NCBI GenBank assembly: GCA_959026725.1
Contig: CAUFMG010000003.1
Location: 62,001-126,000, forward strand
Length of the DNA: 64,000 bases
Source of the DNA: an uncultured Collinsella sp.
GTDB lineage: Bacteria; Actinomycetota; Coriobacteriia; Coriobacteriales; Coriobacteriaceae
Reading direction: 5' to 3'
Below, in pieces: positions 17,577 to 25,059 of the stretch. A program made the position numbers and the translations under genes. Every line of letters starts with the position of its first letter. Position 1 is the first letter of the stretch. The notes below the pieces were generated by a model that saw nothing but the letters and a program-made list of their open reading frames with translations, did no database searches and had not been told where the DNA came from.

Positions 17577-19040
17577 TTACGCCGGAAGCATGCCGGAGAT
17601 GGCGGTAATGACCAAGCCAAACACGACCATGAAGATGAAGAACTTCCAGATGGTCTTCCACCATTGGCCAAACGAGATCTTTGCCACGGCAAGGCCCGCC
17701 ACCGTCATACCTGCCACGGGGCTAATGGTGTTAATGGTCTGGTTGGCAAACTGCAGCGCCGTTACGGCGGCTTCGGGGTTGAGGCCCATAAGCTCGGTCA
17801 AAGGACCCATGACAGGCATGGTAAGCGCGGCCAGGCCGGAGCTCGAAGGAACCAGGAAGGACAGGAGGCCAAGGACAACGTACATGAACGTGGTGTACAC
17901 GGCGGCAGGGGCTCCAGCAAGCAGAGTGGCAAGTGCCTGAAGGATGGTGTCGATAATCATGCCGCCCTCGGCGATGACCAGAATGCCGCGAGCGATACCG
18001 ATAACGACGGCTGCGTAGGCAAAGTCGGCAAGACCCTTAACGAACTCATCGGCGATGGTCTGCTGGTCAAGACCGCCCAGGATACCGGCGAGCAGCCCCA
18101 TGCCAAGGAACACGGCAGAGATCTCGTTCATATACCAGCCCTGCGTAACAAGACCCCACACGATAAGCGCCATACCACCGGCAAAATCAATCAGCACGAG
18201 CTTCTGGCGAGTGGTGAACTCTTCCTCGATGGAAGCATCGGTCACGGAGAACTCAATGCGCTTGAGTTTGTCGTCCTCGAACGTAACGGACGACTTGGGG
18301 TTCTTCTTGACGCGCATGGCATAACGCATGGCCCATGCGATGCCGGCGGCGGTGAAAATAACCCATGCAACGGCACGCAACCACAGCTGCGGGTTGCCCT
18401 CGATGCCAATGATGCCCTGCGCGATCAAAACGTTGAACGGGTCAATCGTCGAGGCGCAGTAGCCCAAGTTGGGACCGAGGAAGCAGATGATAAATGCCGT
18501 CATGGAGTCATATCCGATGCCCATCATGATGGGGATGAAGATGGCATAGAACGGCAGGGCTTCCTCAGACATGCCAAACGTGGTGCCGCAAATGGACAAC
18601 AGCGTCATGGTAATAGGAATGATGAGGATGTCTTTGTTTTTGAGCTTTTTAATCACGCGGCTCATACCGGCGTTAAGCGCGTTGGTCTTGGTGATGATCG
18701 CGAACGAGCCGCCGATCAGCAAGACGAACGCAACGACGTCGGCGGCCTCTTGAATACCCTTAGTAGGCGCCTGCAGGACCGCAAAGATATCTTGGCCCAG
18801 GTTAACGGTCTCGCCGGTCTCGGAATCGGTATAGTTCTTATCGACCTGTTCATAGGTTCCGGCAACGGCGACTTCGCGCTCGCCTGCCGCAGTCGAGATC
18901 GTCTTGCGCTGGTATTGGCCAGAAGGAACGACCCAGGTTAAAACTGCAAAAACCACGATCAGCAAGAACATGATCGTATAGACGTGCGGTAATTTGAATT
19001 TGAAACGTCTGTTTGTCTTCTTCGCCTTCGTATCTGACAT
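17577..19040 (-). CDS. YfcC/DcuC-type integral membrane transporter
   Basis: 487 residues from the ATG at 19040 (GGAGGTATCT upstream). About twelve hydrophobic helices; the N-terminal cytoplasmic tail is highly basic (KKTNRRFKFKLP). Family markers are LTWVVPSGQYQR after the first helix and LVPSSSGLAALTMPVMGP late in the protein. The YfcC group covers arginine/ornithine-type and C4-dicarboxylate-type antiporters. As the first gene of the fructosamine-type operon it should import the substrate, in place of the APC-type FrlA of E. coli. Confidence 0.85.
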   Translation of the reverse strand: MSDTKAKKTNRRFKFKLPHVYTIMFLLIVVFAVLTWVVPSGQYQRKTISTAAGEREVAVAGTYEQVDKNYTDSETGETVNLGQDIFAVLQAPTKGIQEAADVVAFVLLIGGSFAIITKTNALNAGMSRVIKKLKNKDILIIPITMTLLSICGTTFGMSEEALPFYAIFIPIMMGIGYDSMTAFIICFLGPNLGYCASTIDPFNVLIAQGIIGIEGNPQLWLRAVAWVIFTAAGIAWAMRYAMRVKKNPKSSVTFEDDKLKRIEFSVTDASIEEEFTTRQKLVLIDFAGGMALIVWGLVTQGWYMNEISAVFLGMGLLAGILGGLDQQTIADEFVKGLADFAYAAVVIGIARGILVIAEGGMIIDTILQALATLLAGAPAAVYTTFMYVVLGLLSFLVPSSSGLAALTMPVMGPLTELMGLNPEAAVTALQFANQTINTISPVAGMTVAGLAVAKISFGQWWKTIWKFFIFMVVFGLVITAISGMLPA

Positions 19041-19099
19041 AGATACCTCCAAAGAACCCGAGACCTTATCGTGTCTCGCTTTAACGTTCGCGCAATACA

Positions 19100-19148
19100 A
19101 ACGTCCTATGACGTTCTATAGATTATCAGCGTGTTTTTAGCACTTCAA
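19100..19148 (-). promoter_or_regulatory. Promoter and operator of the transporter-frl operon
   Basis: Minus-strand -35 TTGAAG (19143-19148), 17-bp spacer, -10 TAATCT (19120-19125). Just downstream, at the expected start of transcription, lies the perfect palindrome AACGTC-CTAT-GACGTT (19100-19115). This is a likely site for the neighbouring GntR/UTRA repressor. Confidence 0.6.
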
Positions 19149-19207
19149 GGATATTTCGGACAGATTACGAGGACTCGGGTGAACGGTCGTTCAACGGCGG
19201 CGAACGG

Positions 19208-19245
19208 CAAAAACGCCCGGCAGGCAATTTAGCCTGCCGGGCGTT
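19208..19245 (-). terminator. Terminator of the GntR-type gene
   Basis: A perfect 14-bp stem (19212-19225 with 19232-19245) and a minus-strand T run follow the stop codon at 19261. Confidence 0.9.
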
Positions 19246-19260
19246 CTCTTGATCAACGTC

Positions 19261-20004
19261 CTAAATATCAAAAACGTAGCGCGATCCTACAATCCGCTGT
19301 CGGCCGATGATAAACGGCCGCTGCTGCTCGTCATAGAAATATGCCTCCATATAAAACAGAGGCTCTCCCGTGGGAACGGACAGCAGCCGGGCGACTTCGG
19401 GTGACGCACACGCGATCTCAAGCGTGCACGGCTCGGTGCGAGCAGGCCCGCGACCCGTCTGTTCGCGCACGACCTCGAAAATTGATTGATCGGTAAGGTC
19501 CGCCTTCGCCAAAAAGGCGTTGTCTTCATAAACGTACGTGTTGTTCTCGAGCATCACGGGGATGCCATCGGCGGTGCGCACGCGTTCGATGCAGATCAGC
19601 TCCGACCCAGCGGGAACGCCAAAAAACTGCGCTTCGGTAGCATCGGCCGGCAACACTTTTCTTGAGACAATACGCGCCCCGGGCTCCATCTCGTTGACGC
19701 GGCAGGCGTCCGAAAAACTCTGAACGTCGTCCTTCTGGCGGATTTTACGCTTGAGCTTGGGGGCGTTTACAAACGTGCCCCTCCCCTGCTGCTTGGTTAG
19801 GTAGCCCTGCTGCACGAGCTCCTCAATGGCCCGCCGAACGGTAACGCGACCAACTTTGTAGCTTTCGGCCAATTCGAATTCATTCGGTATCCGAGCGCCC
19901 GCCTTATAGGTACCAGAATTGATGTCATTTTTGATGATATCGATAACCTGTTGATATAGCGGGATTGCCGCTTTTCCGTCGGTCAACCCTTCAGTCGATG
20001 GCAT
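19261..20004 (-). CDS. GntR-family regulator with UTRA domain (HutC subfamily)
   Basis: 247 residues. The N-terminal winged helix (residues 15-80) carries AIPLYQQVIDIIKNDI and the recognition segment GRVTVRRAIEELVQQGYL. The UTRA effector domain (about 95-240) carries ICIERVRTADGIPVMLE and ends RQRIVGSRYVFDI. UTRA domains usually bind phosphosugars or related small molecules. It lies just upstream of, and in the same direction as, the transporter-frl genes, with its own terminator, and is the obvious controller of that operon. It resembles FrlR in type. Confidence 0.88.
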   Translation of the reverse strand: MPSTEGLTDGKAAIPLYQQVIDIIKNDINSGTYKAGARIPNEFELAESYKVGRVTVRRAIEELVQQGYLTKQQGRGTFVNAPKLKRKIRQKDDVQSFSDACRVNEMEPGARIVSRKVLPADATEAQFFGVPAGSELICIERVRTADGIPVMLENNTYVYEDNAFLAKADLTDQSIFEVVREQTGRGPARTEPCTLEIACASPEVARLLSVPTGEPLFYMEAYFYDEQQRPFIIGRQRIVGSRYVFDI

Positions 20005-20062
20005 TTGCCCTCCCCTAGCAAATATGGAATCAATAATCGGTGCGGATTACGCATCGCCAGTC

Positions 20063-20722
20063 CTACGCAAGCTCCAGCAGCTCCGGCAGCTGGTCGATGA
20101 TCTTGTCAGCGGCATCCTGGCTAAAGCCGAAGCGCTCCTCGCGCTTGGCGATCACCGTCAGACCCGCTCGCTTGCCGGCAGTGATGCCAGGGACGGAGTC
20201 CTCGACGCAGCAGCAACGGTCCGCAGGCAATCCCAGCAGATCCAGCGCATGCAGGTAAATATCGGGTTCGGGCTTGCTCTCCTTAAACTGCTCGCCGCTC
20301 ACCACGTACTCAAAGGCATCCGACAGGCCGCACGCATCGAGCACTTCCTCGATGCTGTCCATGGGAGACGAACTGGCCAGCGCCACGCGAACGCCGCGAC
20401 GCGGGAGCTCGCGAATCGTCTCCACGGCGCCCGGATTGATCAAGGTCTGATAATCGCGCGGGCGTTTATGCGCCCACTCATCCCAGCGGGCCAGCGCCTC
20501 CTCGCCGGTAAAGTGTCCCTTTCCGGCGCGCTCAAACCAATCGACCAGCATATGCAAGAAGAACTGGTGCGAGGTACCAACCTGCCCGTTCAACTCCTCT
20601 TGGGTCAGGTTAAGCCCAAGCTCCTTGGCAAACGCGGCAGTCTCGCCCAGGTAGTAATACTCGGTATCGACAATAACACCGTCCATGTCAAAGATAACGG
20701 CGTCGAACGGAAATGCGGACAC
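20063..20722 (-). CDS. HAD-superfamily phosphatase/phosphoglucomutase-like
   Basis: 219 residues from GTG at 20722, chosen because GGGAGGG lies four bases upstream. Motif I FDAVIFDMDGVIVDTE, motif II ASSSPMDS, Lys and motif III in CVEDSVPGITAGKRAG. It has a helical cap of the beta-phosphoglucomutase type between motifs I and II. Such enzymes either isomerise beta-glucose 1-phosphate or dephosphorylate small sugar phosphates; the sequence does not settle which. It is 58 bases upstream of the GntR gene. Confidence 0.85.
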   Translation of the reverse strand: MSAFPFDAVIFDMDGVIVDTEYYYLGETAAFAKELGLNLTQEELNGQVGTSHQFFLHMLVDWFERAGKGHFTGEEALARWDEWAHKRPRDYQTLINPGAVETIRELPRRGVRVALASSSPMDSIEEVLDACGLSDAFEYVVSGEQFKESKPEPDIYLHALDLLGLPADRCCCVEDSVPGITAGKRAGLTVIAKREERFGFSQDAADKIIDQLPELLELA

Positions 20723-20734
20723 GGCACCCTCCCT

Positions 20735-20763
20735 AACAAAAAGGCGCCCGCAAGCGGACGCCC
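20735..20763 (-). terminator. Terminator after the Cof-type phosphatase gene
   Basis: The stem GGCGCCCGC/GCGGACGCC (one mismatch) is followed on the minus strand by TTTTTG. It lies just before the next gene's ribosome site, so it may also attenuate that gene. Confidence 0.75.
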
Positions 20764-20785
20764 GAACCATGCACTATCGGCGATT

Positions 20786-21628
20786 CTAACCCAGCAGCCT
20801 ATCGAGTGCCACCGCGATGCCGTCTTCGTTGTTATCGGCGGTCACCATCTGGGCCACGGCCTTGACCTCATCGACGGCGTTGCCCATGGCGACACCGGTG
20901 CCGGCCCACTCGATCATGGACTTATCGTTCTGACCGTCGCCAAACGAAACGACCTCACTGGCATCGATACCCAGCTTGGGCAGAGCGCCCTGCAGCGCGC
21001 GGGCCTTATCGATACCGGGCGCCGTAAACTCAAAGTACCAATCGGCCGTGAACATGCCCGAAAGCGTCTCGGTAAAGGGCGCGTACATCTCCTCGTGATG
21101 CGCCTGCAGATAGGCCGGATCGCCCGCGGTGAGCAGTTTGTCTACGGGGTAAGCATCCGCGACTTCATGAAGGCTCTCGACCTCGCGAATCTTAAGATCG
21201 CACGCGTCGCGCTCATACTTGACGATGTTCTTCTGCGAACCGTCCGGCAACGTGATCATGCAACGATACGAGTCCACGACATGCAGGTCGCGACCGAGCG
21301 AGATCATGGGAATCACGTCAAAGTTGCGCAGGTGGTCGAGCAGACGGTGCAGCTCGTCGACCGGCATAGCCTGGTCAAACAGCACCTCGTCGGTCTGGGC
21401 ATCGACCACGTGCGCACCATTAAAAGCCACCAGCAGGCCATCGTGGTTCTGAAGATCGAGCTCCTGCGCCAGAGCATGAAGGCCCCATGCGGGACGGCCC
21501 GAAGCCAAGATGAGCTTGATGCCCGACTCCTGCGCCGCGAGCAGCTTCTCGCGCGTGCGCGGGCTGATCACCTTCTGGTCGTTGGTGAGCGTACCGTCGA
21601 TATCCATTGCAATGGCCTTGATTGCCAT
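20786..21628 (-). CDS. Cof-type HAD phosphatase
   Basis: 280 residues from the ATG at 21628 (GGGAGGCATAT upstream). Motif I is IAMDIDGTLTNDQ, motif II LASGRPAWG, and the late VSFGDGQNDKSMIEWAG is the DxxxD motif of the Cof (type IIB cap) group. Members dephosphorylate sugar phosphates, FMN or other small phosphomonoesters. It is one of three HAD hydrolases in this window and has no clear partner gene. Confidence 0.88.
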   Translation of the reverse strand: MAIKAIAMDIDGTLTNDQKVISPRTREKLLAAQESGIKLILASGRPAWGLHALAQELDLQNHDGLLVAFNGAHVVDAQTDEVLFDQAMPVDELHRLLDHLRNFDVIPMISLGRDLHVVDSYRCMITLPDGSQKNIVKYERDACDLKIREVESLHEVADAYPVDKLLTAGDPAYLQAHHEEMYAPFTETLSGMFTADWYFEFTAPGIDKARALQGALPKLGIDASEVVSFGDGQNDKSMIEWAGTGVAMGNAVDEVKAVAQMVTADNNEDGIAVALDRLLG

Positions 21629-21972
21629 ATATGCCTCCCTGCGTTGAGTTTGTCGCGCACCATCATATCCGAGCCGAGCATCCCCCGAAGAACATTTTTG
21701 AAAAAGATACTTGCCAAATCGCTGGAGCCTGATTAAGTTAAAAATGACCGCAACGTTGGTCACCATTTGGTCGAGCATATTCAGTTTCAGTTTTCAGCAT
21801 GTAAGAGAAGGAAGATCGGCATATGAACACCAAGCATCTTTTATCGACAACTAAATAGCGGAGCAAGACCGCCCAAGGCGCTCGTTGACGTCAGCTGTTC
21901 CGTCTAAGCACGGAGCACGCCCATCACCCGGCAAACGTCCTTCGAGTATATTGGCCCCATAGCACCCAATCC

Positions 21973-22040
21973 AGCACATCAAGAACCGCAAGCACATCAC
22001 CAACGACACCCAGCACATCACTCGCAAGCAAGCACATCAC
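21973..22040 (+). repeat. Four direct repeats AGCACATCA before the ClpP-VirD4-like module
   Basis: Copies at 21973, 21991, 22012 and 22031, with 18-21 bases between starts, end 15 bases before the ATG at 22055. The bases around alternate GCAAGCACATCAC and CCAGCACATCA. They lie in the 276-base gap after the divergent phosphatase. That gap otherwise holds only an 11-codon frame at 21823 and a TATATT at 21947-21952. Confidence 0.65.
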
Positions 22041-22054
22041 AGATTGGAACCGCC

Positions 22055-22957
22055 ATGAACACCACCCGTCCCCAAACCGCCGGCACCGTTCTCCAGACTC
22101 GCATCGACCGCGCCCTACACGGTGGCTACGACGCCAGCTTCGCCGCCGCCACGATTGCGAACTTCGCCTTGCTGCCCATCGACGAGGCTCTGAGCAACCA
22201 TGAGTTTTCGGCGAATCGCTGCGCCGAGACCATGGACGATCCGGCCATCCACGAGCTGACCGATCCTTATCTCGGACCCCACGGCAAGACCGACGGCCCG
22301 TATACCATGGGCCATCTGGCGCATATGATCACGGCACTCGATACCAAGTTGCGACTCGACATGGACGACGAGACGCGGATGACATTGATGGATCATCGAT
22401 ACGATCTGCAAAACGCTCTGACGCTTCCCATTCACGACCTCGCCATGGGTCTCAACGCCTTGGAGGCGCGGCACCAGCAGGCAAACTGCGGGCAGGACGA
22501 TACGGCAGACCCATCGGGACCACCCAGCATCATGGTGCTCGACCGCGAACGTTACAACCGCGCAACCGCCCGATTCCAGGCCGGCCCGACGACGGTTCGC
22601 ACCCTTATCGACATGCTCCGCATACTCAGCCTCAATCGTCTCTTCGACGGTTATCGAGCATTGGCGCCTGTTGGCCTTCGCACCCAGACAGTCCGGATTA
22701 TCGATATCCAGCAGCGGCAGTTCGAGCGCTACCGCGATGAATGGGAGATGAGCCGAAGCATCGTTCACTTCTACCAGAAGCGCTACGACCCCAACGAATT
22801 TCCCGATGATCTCGAGCGCCAGCTGCACCTTGCCTACACCGCTCCCATTGCCACGCTGATACGACTTGGCGCATTCGACGAGTCGCTGGCAAAAGCCGCC
22901 GACCGCAAAGTTACAACGGAGCTTGAGCGCAGGCTCGATCGATCCTTTGAGCTTTAG
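22055..22957 (+). CDS. Unknown protein, first gene of the ClpP/VirD4-like module
   Basis: 300 residues; I do not recognise a family. The sequence is predominantly helical and charged, without signal peptide, membrane helix or cysteine pattern. A His/Asp-rich centre (MTLMDHRYDLQNALTLPIHD around 107-126) and an Arg-rich helical C-terminus are the main features. No ribosome site of usual strength precedes the ATG, which follows the direct repeats. The ClpP-like gene begins 55 bases later on the same strand, so the three genes probably form one transcript. Confidence 0.7.
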   Translation: MNTTRPQTAGTVLQTRIDRALHGGYDASFAAATIANFALLPIDEALSNHEFSANRCAETMDDPAIHELTDPYLGPHGKTDGPYTMGHLAHMITALDTKLRLDMDDETRMTLMDHRYDLQNALTLPIHDLAMGLNALEARHQQANCGQDDTADPSGPPSIMVLDRERYNRATARFQAGPTTVRTLIDMLRILSLNRLFDGYRALAPVGLRTQTVRIIDIQQRQFERYRDEWEMSRSIVHFYQKRYDPNEFPDDLERQLHLAYTAPIATLIRLGAFDESLAKAADRKVTTELERRLDRSFEL

Positions 22958-23012
22958 CGCCAGCTTCACCAACCCTAATAGAACCTCGTCCTACGTTAAG
23001 AAAGGAACCTTC

Positions 23013-23630
23013 ATGGACACCACTCAGACCCCTGTCATCAGCCCGCTCACGATGCGCGAGTCGGCTCGTGGCATAACGCTCACTTCCGTCTACGACGAGA
23101 TGCTCGCCCGACGTGAGCTTTCCGTCGTGGGCGACATCAACAGTGCGATGGCACACGATCTGTGCCAGCAGATTCGTCTGCTCGAGGCCGCAGACCCCAC
23201 GGCCCCCATCACGGTCTTTGTTGCCAGCCCCGGCGGCAGCGTGCGCGCCGGCCTCGCCATCTACGACACCATGCGCCTCTCGCCGTGCCCCATCCACACC
23301 GTCTGCCTGGAGTTTGCGGCCTCTATGGGCGCCATCATCTTCATGGGTGGCAACGAGCGCCGTATGGCGCCCCATGCAGAACTCATGATTCACGACCCGC
23401 TCATCCCGCAAGGAGCTGGGGGCTCGGCCCTAGCACTCCAGGAAACAAGCCGGCGTCTCATGCAGACCCGCAAGACCCTGACGCAAATCCTGTCTGATCG
23501 AAGCGGCCTTTCGGCCAAGCGTATCCAAACACTCACGGCAAAGGATACGTACCTTTCGGCCGAGCGCGCCGTCGAGCTCGGCTTTGCCCACGGCATTCTC
23601 ACCTCGACCAAGGAGACCGCCCATGTCTAA
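23013..23630 (+). CDS. ClpP/SppA-type serine protease, accessory copy
   Basis: 205 residues from the ATG at 23013 (GAAAGGA upstream). It has the ClpP fold: VFVASPGGSVRAG (oxyanion glycines), catalytic Ser in FAASMGAIIFMGG near residue 107, His in ELMIHDPLIPQG near 132, and the likely Asp in AKDTYLSAERAVELG near 182. All three catalytic residues are present. Usual housekeeping ClpP is about 195 residues and lies next to clpX or tig. Here the partners are an unknown protein and a VirD4-like ATPase, as in phage or plasmid ClpP-like proteases. The end overlaps the next gene by eight bases. Confidence 0.85.
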   Translation: MDTTQTPVISPLTMRESARGITLTSVYDEMLARRELSVVGDINSAMAHDLCQQIRLLEAADPTAPITVFVASPGGSVRAGLAIYDTMRLSPCPIHTVCLEFAASMGAIIFMGGNERRMAPHAELMIHDPLIPQGAGGSALALQETSRRLMQTRKTLTQILSDRSGLSAKRIQTLTAKDTYLSAERAVELGFAHGILTSTKETAHV

Positions 23631-24918
23631 CCTCAACACAGCCCTGCATGCCCCGGCCCCCACCATCCTTGCGCAAGCCCACGCACTCTCGTGTGATACG
23701 CGTCAAACGGGCCTCAACAACAATATGCTCGTAATCGGGCCTTCGGGCGCCGGCAAGACCCGCAACGTTCTTAAGCCCAACCTGCTGCAGATGAATGCGA
23801 GCTATATCGTGCTCGACACTAAAGGGACGCTTTGCCGCGAAGTCGGACCCGTGCTTGCCGCGCACGGCTATCGTGTGCAGCGCCTCAACTTTGCCGATCT
23901 TGACGATACGGCCACCATGCCCAAGGACGTCGAGCAATGCGGCTACAACCCGCTCAACCACATCCGCCGCACCAAAGACGGCAAGCCCAACCAACAGGAC
24001 ATCATCTCGGTCGCCAAGGCCATCTGTCCCGTCGAGGACCAAACCCAGCCGTTTTGGGACCATGCGGCCGCCAACCTGCTTTCCTGCCTGATCGCCTATG
24101 TGTGTGAGCAGCTGCCCGTGGAGGAGCAGACGCTTTCATCGGTGATCGACCTTTGCGAACATCTCCAAGACCGCGCCACGGCACGCCTCTTCGACGACCT
24201 GCAGACCACCGACTCCACAAGCTATGCGCTCTCGCTCTGGCGGCGCTACTCCCCCACCATCACGGCCGAAAAGATGCATGCGAGCATCATGGACATCCTT
24301 GCCGAAAAGGTCATGTGCCTGGGCTTTGATGGTGCACGCCGTCTGTACACCGATGCGAATCAGATCGATTTCGCGACTCTGGGATGCGAGCGTCGAGCGC
24401 TCTTCGTCACCGTCAGCGATCTCGACCGTAGCCTCGATCCGCTCACCAACCTGTTTGTAACGCAGGCCTTCGCGGGACTCATCCGCTACGCCGACGCGCA
24501 GCCCGACGGTCGCCTTGCGATACCGGTTCGATTTATGCTCGACGACTTCGCAAATCTGCAGATCCCCCAGATCGACAACGTGCTCTCGATTATCCGAAGC
24601 CGCAACATCTGGGCAACGCTGCTGCTGCAGTCGACCAACCAGCTCGATGCGCTCTATGGCGAGGCACGCGCACGCTCCATCATGGGCAACTGCGACACGC
24701 ATCTGATGCTGGCGTTCCAGGATCCCGAGAGTGCCCGGGTGTTTTCCGACCGCGCCGACGCGCTGCCCAGCACGCTCATGGCGACGCCGATTGATCGCTC
24801 GTGGCTCTTTGTACGCGGTCGCACTCCCGAACAGGTCGAGCGCTTTAGGCTCGAAGACCATCCGCTCTACGGGGAGCTGCCCGAGGCGCAGCGAGGCCAT
24901 GCGGAGGCTGAGATCTAG
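23623..24918 (+). CDS. VirD4/TraG-like ATPase without membrane anchor
   Basis: 431 residues from the ATG at 23623, overlapping the protease gene (AAGGAGA upstream). Walker A is MLVIGPSGAGKTRNVLKPN near residue 38, then YIVLDTKGTLCREVGPVL, the segment that follows Walker A in coupling proteins. Walker B is probably RFMLDDFANLQIP near residue 305, followed by SIIRSRNIWATLLLQS. These are hallmarks of type IV coupling proteins. Unlike VirD4 or TraG there is no N-terminal transmembrane region, and no relaxase or secretion genes are in this window. A soluble DNA or protein translocase is plausible. Confidence 0.82.
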   Translation: MSNLNTALHAPAPTILAQAHALSCDTRQTGLNNNMLVIGPSGAGKTRNVLKPNLLQMNASYIVLDTKGTLCREVGPVLAAHGYRVQRLNFADLDDTATMPKDVEQCGYNPLNHIRRTKDGKPNQQDIISVAKAICPVEDQTQPFWDHAAANLLSCLIAYVCEQLPVEEQTLSSVIDLCEHLQDRATARLFDDLQTTDSTSYALSLWRRYSPTITAEKMHASIMDILAEKVMCLGFDGARRLYTDANQIDFATLGCERRALFVTVSDLDRSLDPLTNLFVTQAFAGLIRYADAQPDGRLAIPVRFMLDDFANLQIPQIDNVLSIIRSRNIWATLLLQSTNQLDALYGEARARSIMGNCDTHLMLAFQDPESARVFSDRADALPSTLMATPIDRSWLFVRGRTPEQVERFRLEDHPLYGELPEAQRGHAEAEI

Positions 24919-24991
24919 GCGCAGGGTTCTCGCAGCGCGCGGCGCCCCGGCGAAGATCCTTAAAGGCCGTGCGCCCCGGGGCCACGGCAAA

Positions 24992-25027
24992 GCAAAGGGG
25001 CCCGCATCCGATGGGATACGGGCCCCT
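24992..25027 (-). terminator. Terminator of pgi
   Basis: AGGGGCCCG pairs with CGGGCCCCT (24996-25027) with an extended inner stem; the minus strand continues TTTGCTTTG. It also ends the plus-strand module read from 22055. Confidence 0.75.
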
Positions 25028-25059
25028 GGCTATAAGGCGCGATGCGTTAACAGCAGCGA

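Noticed and set aside
21823..21858. 11-codon frame MNTKHLLSTTK with a fair ribosome site
   Set aside because: Too short to support, no pairing structure or link to the next gene seen; left out as a gene, though a leader peptide is possible.
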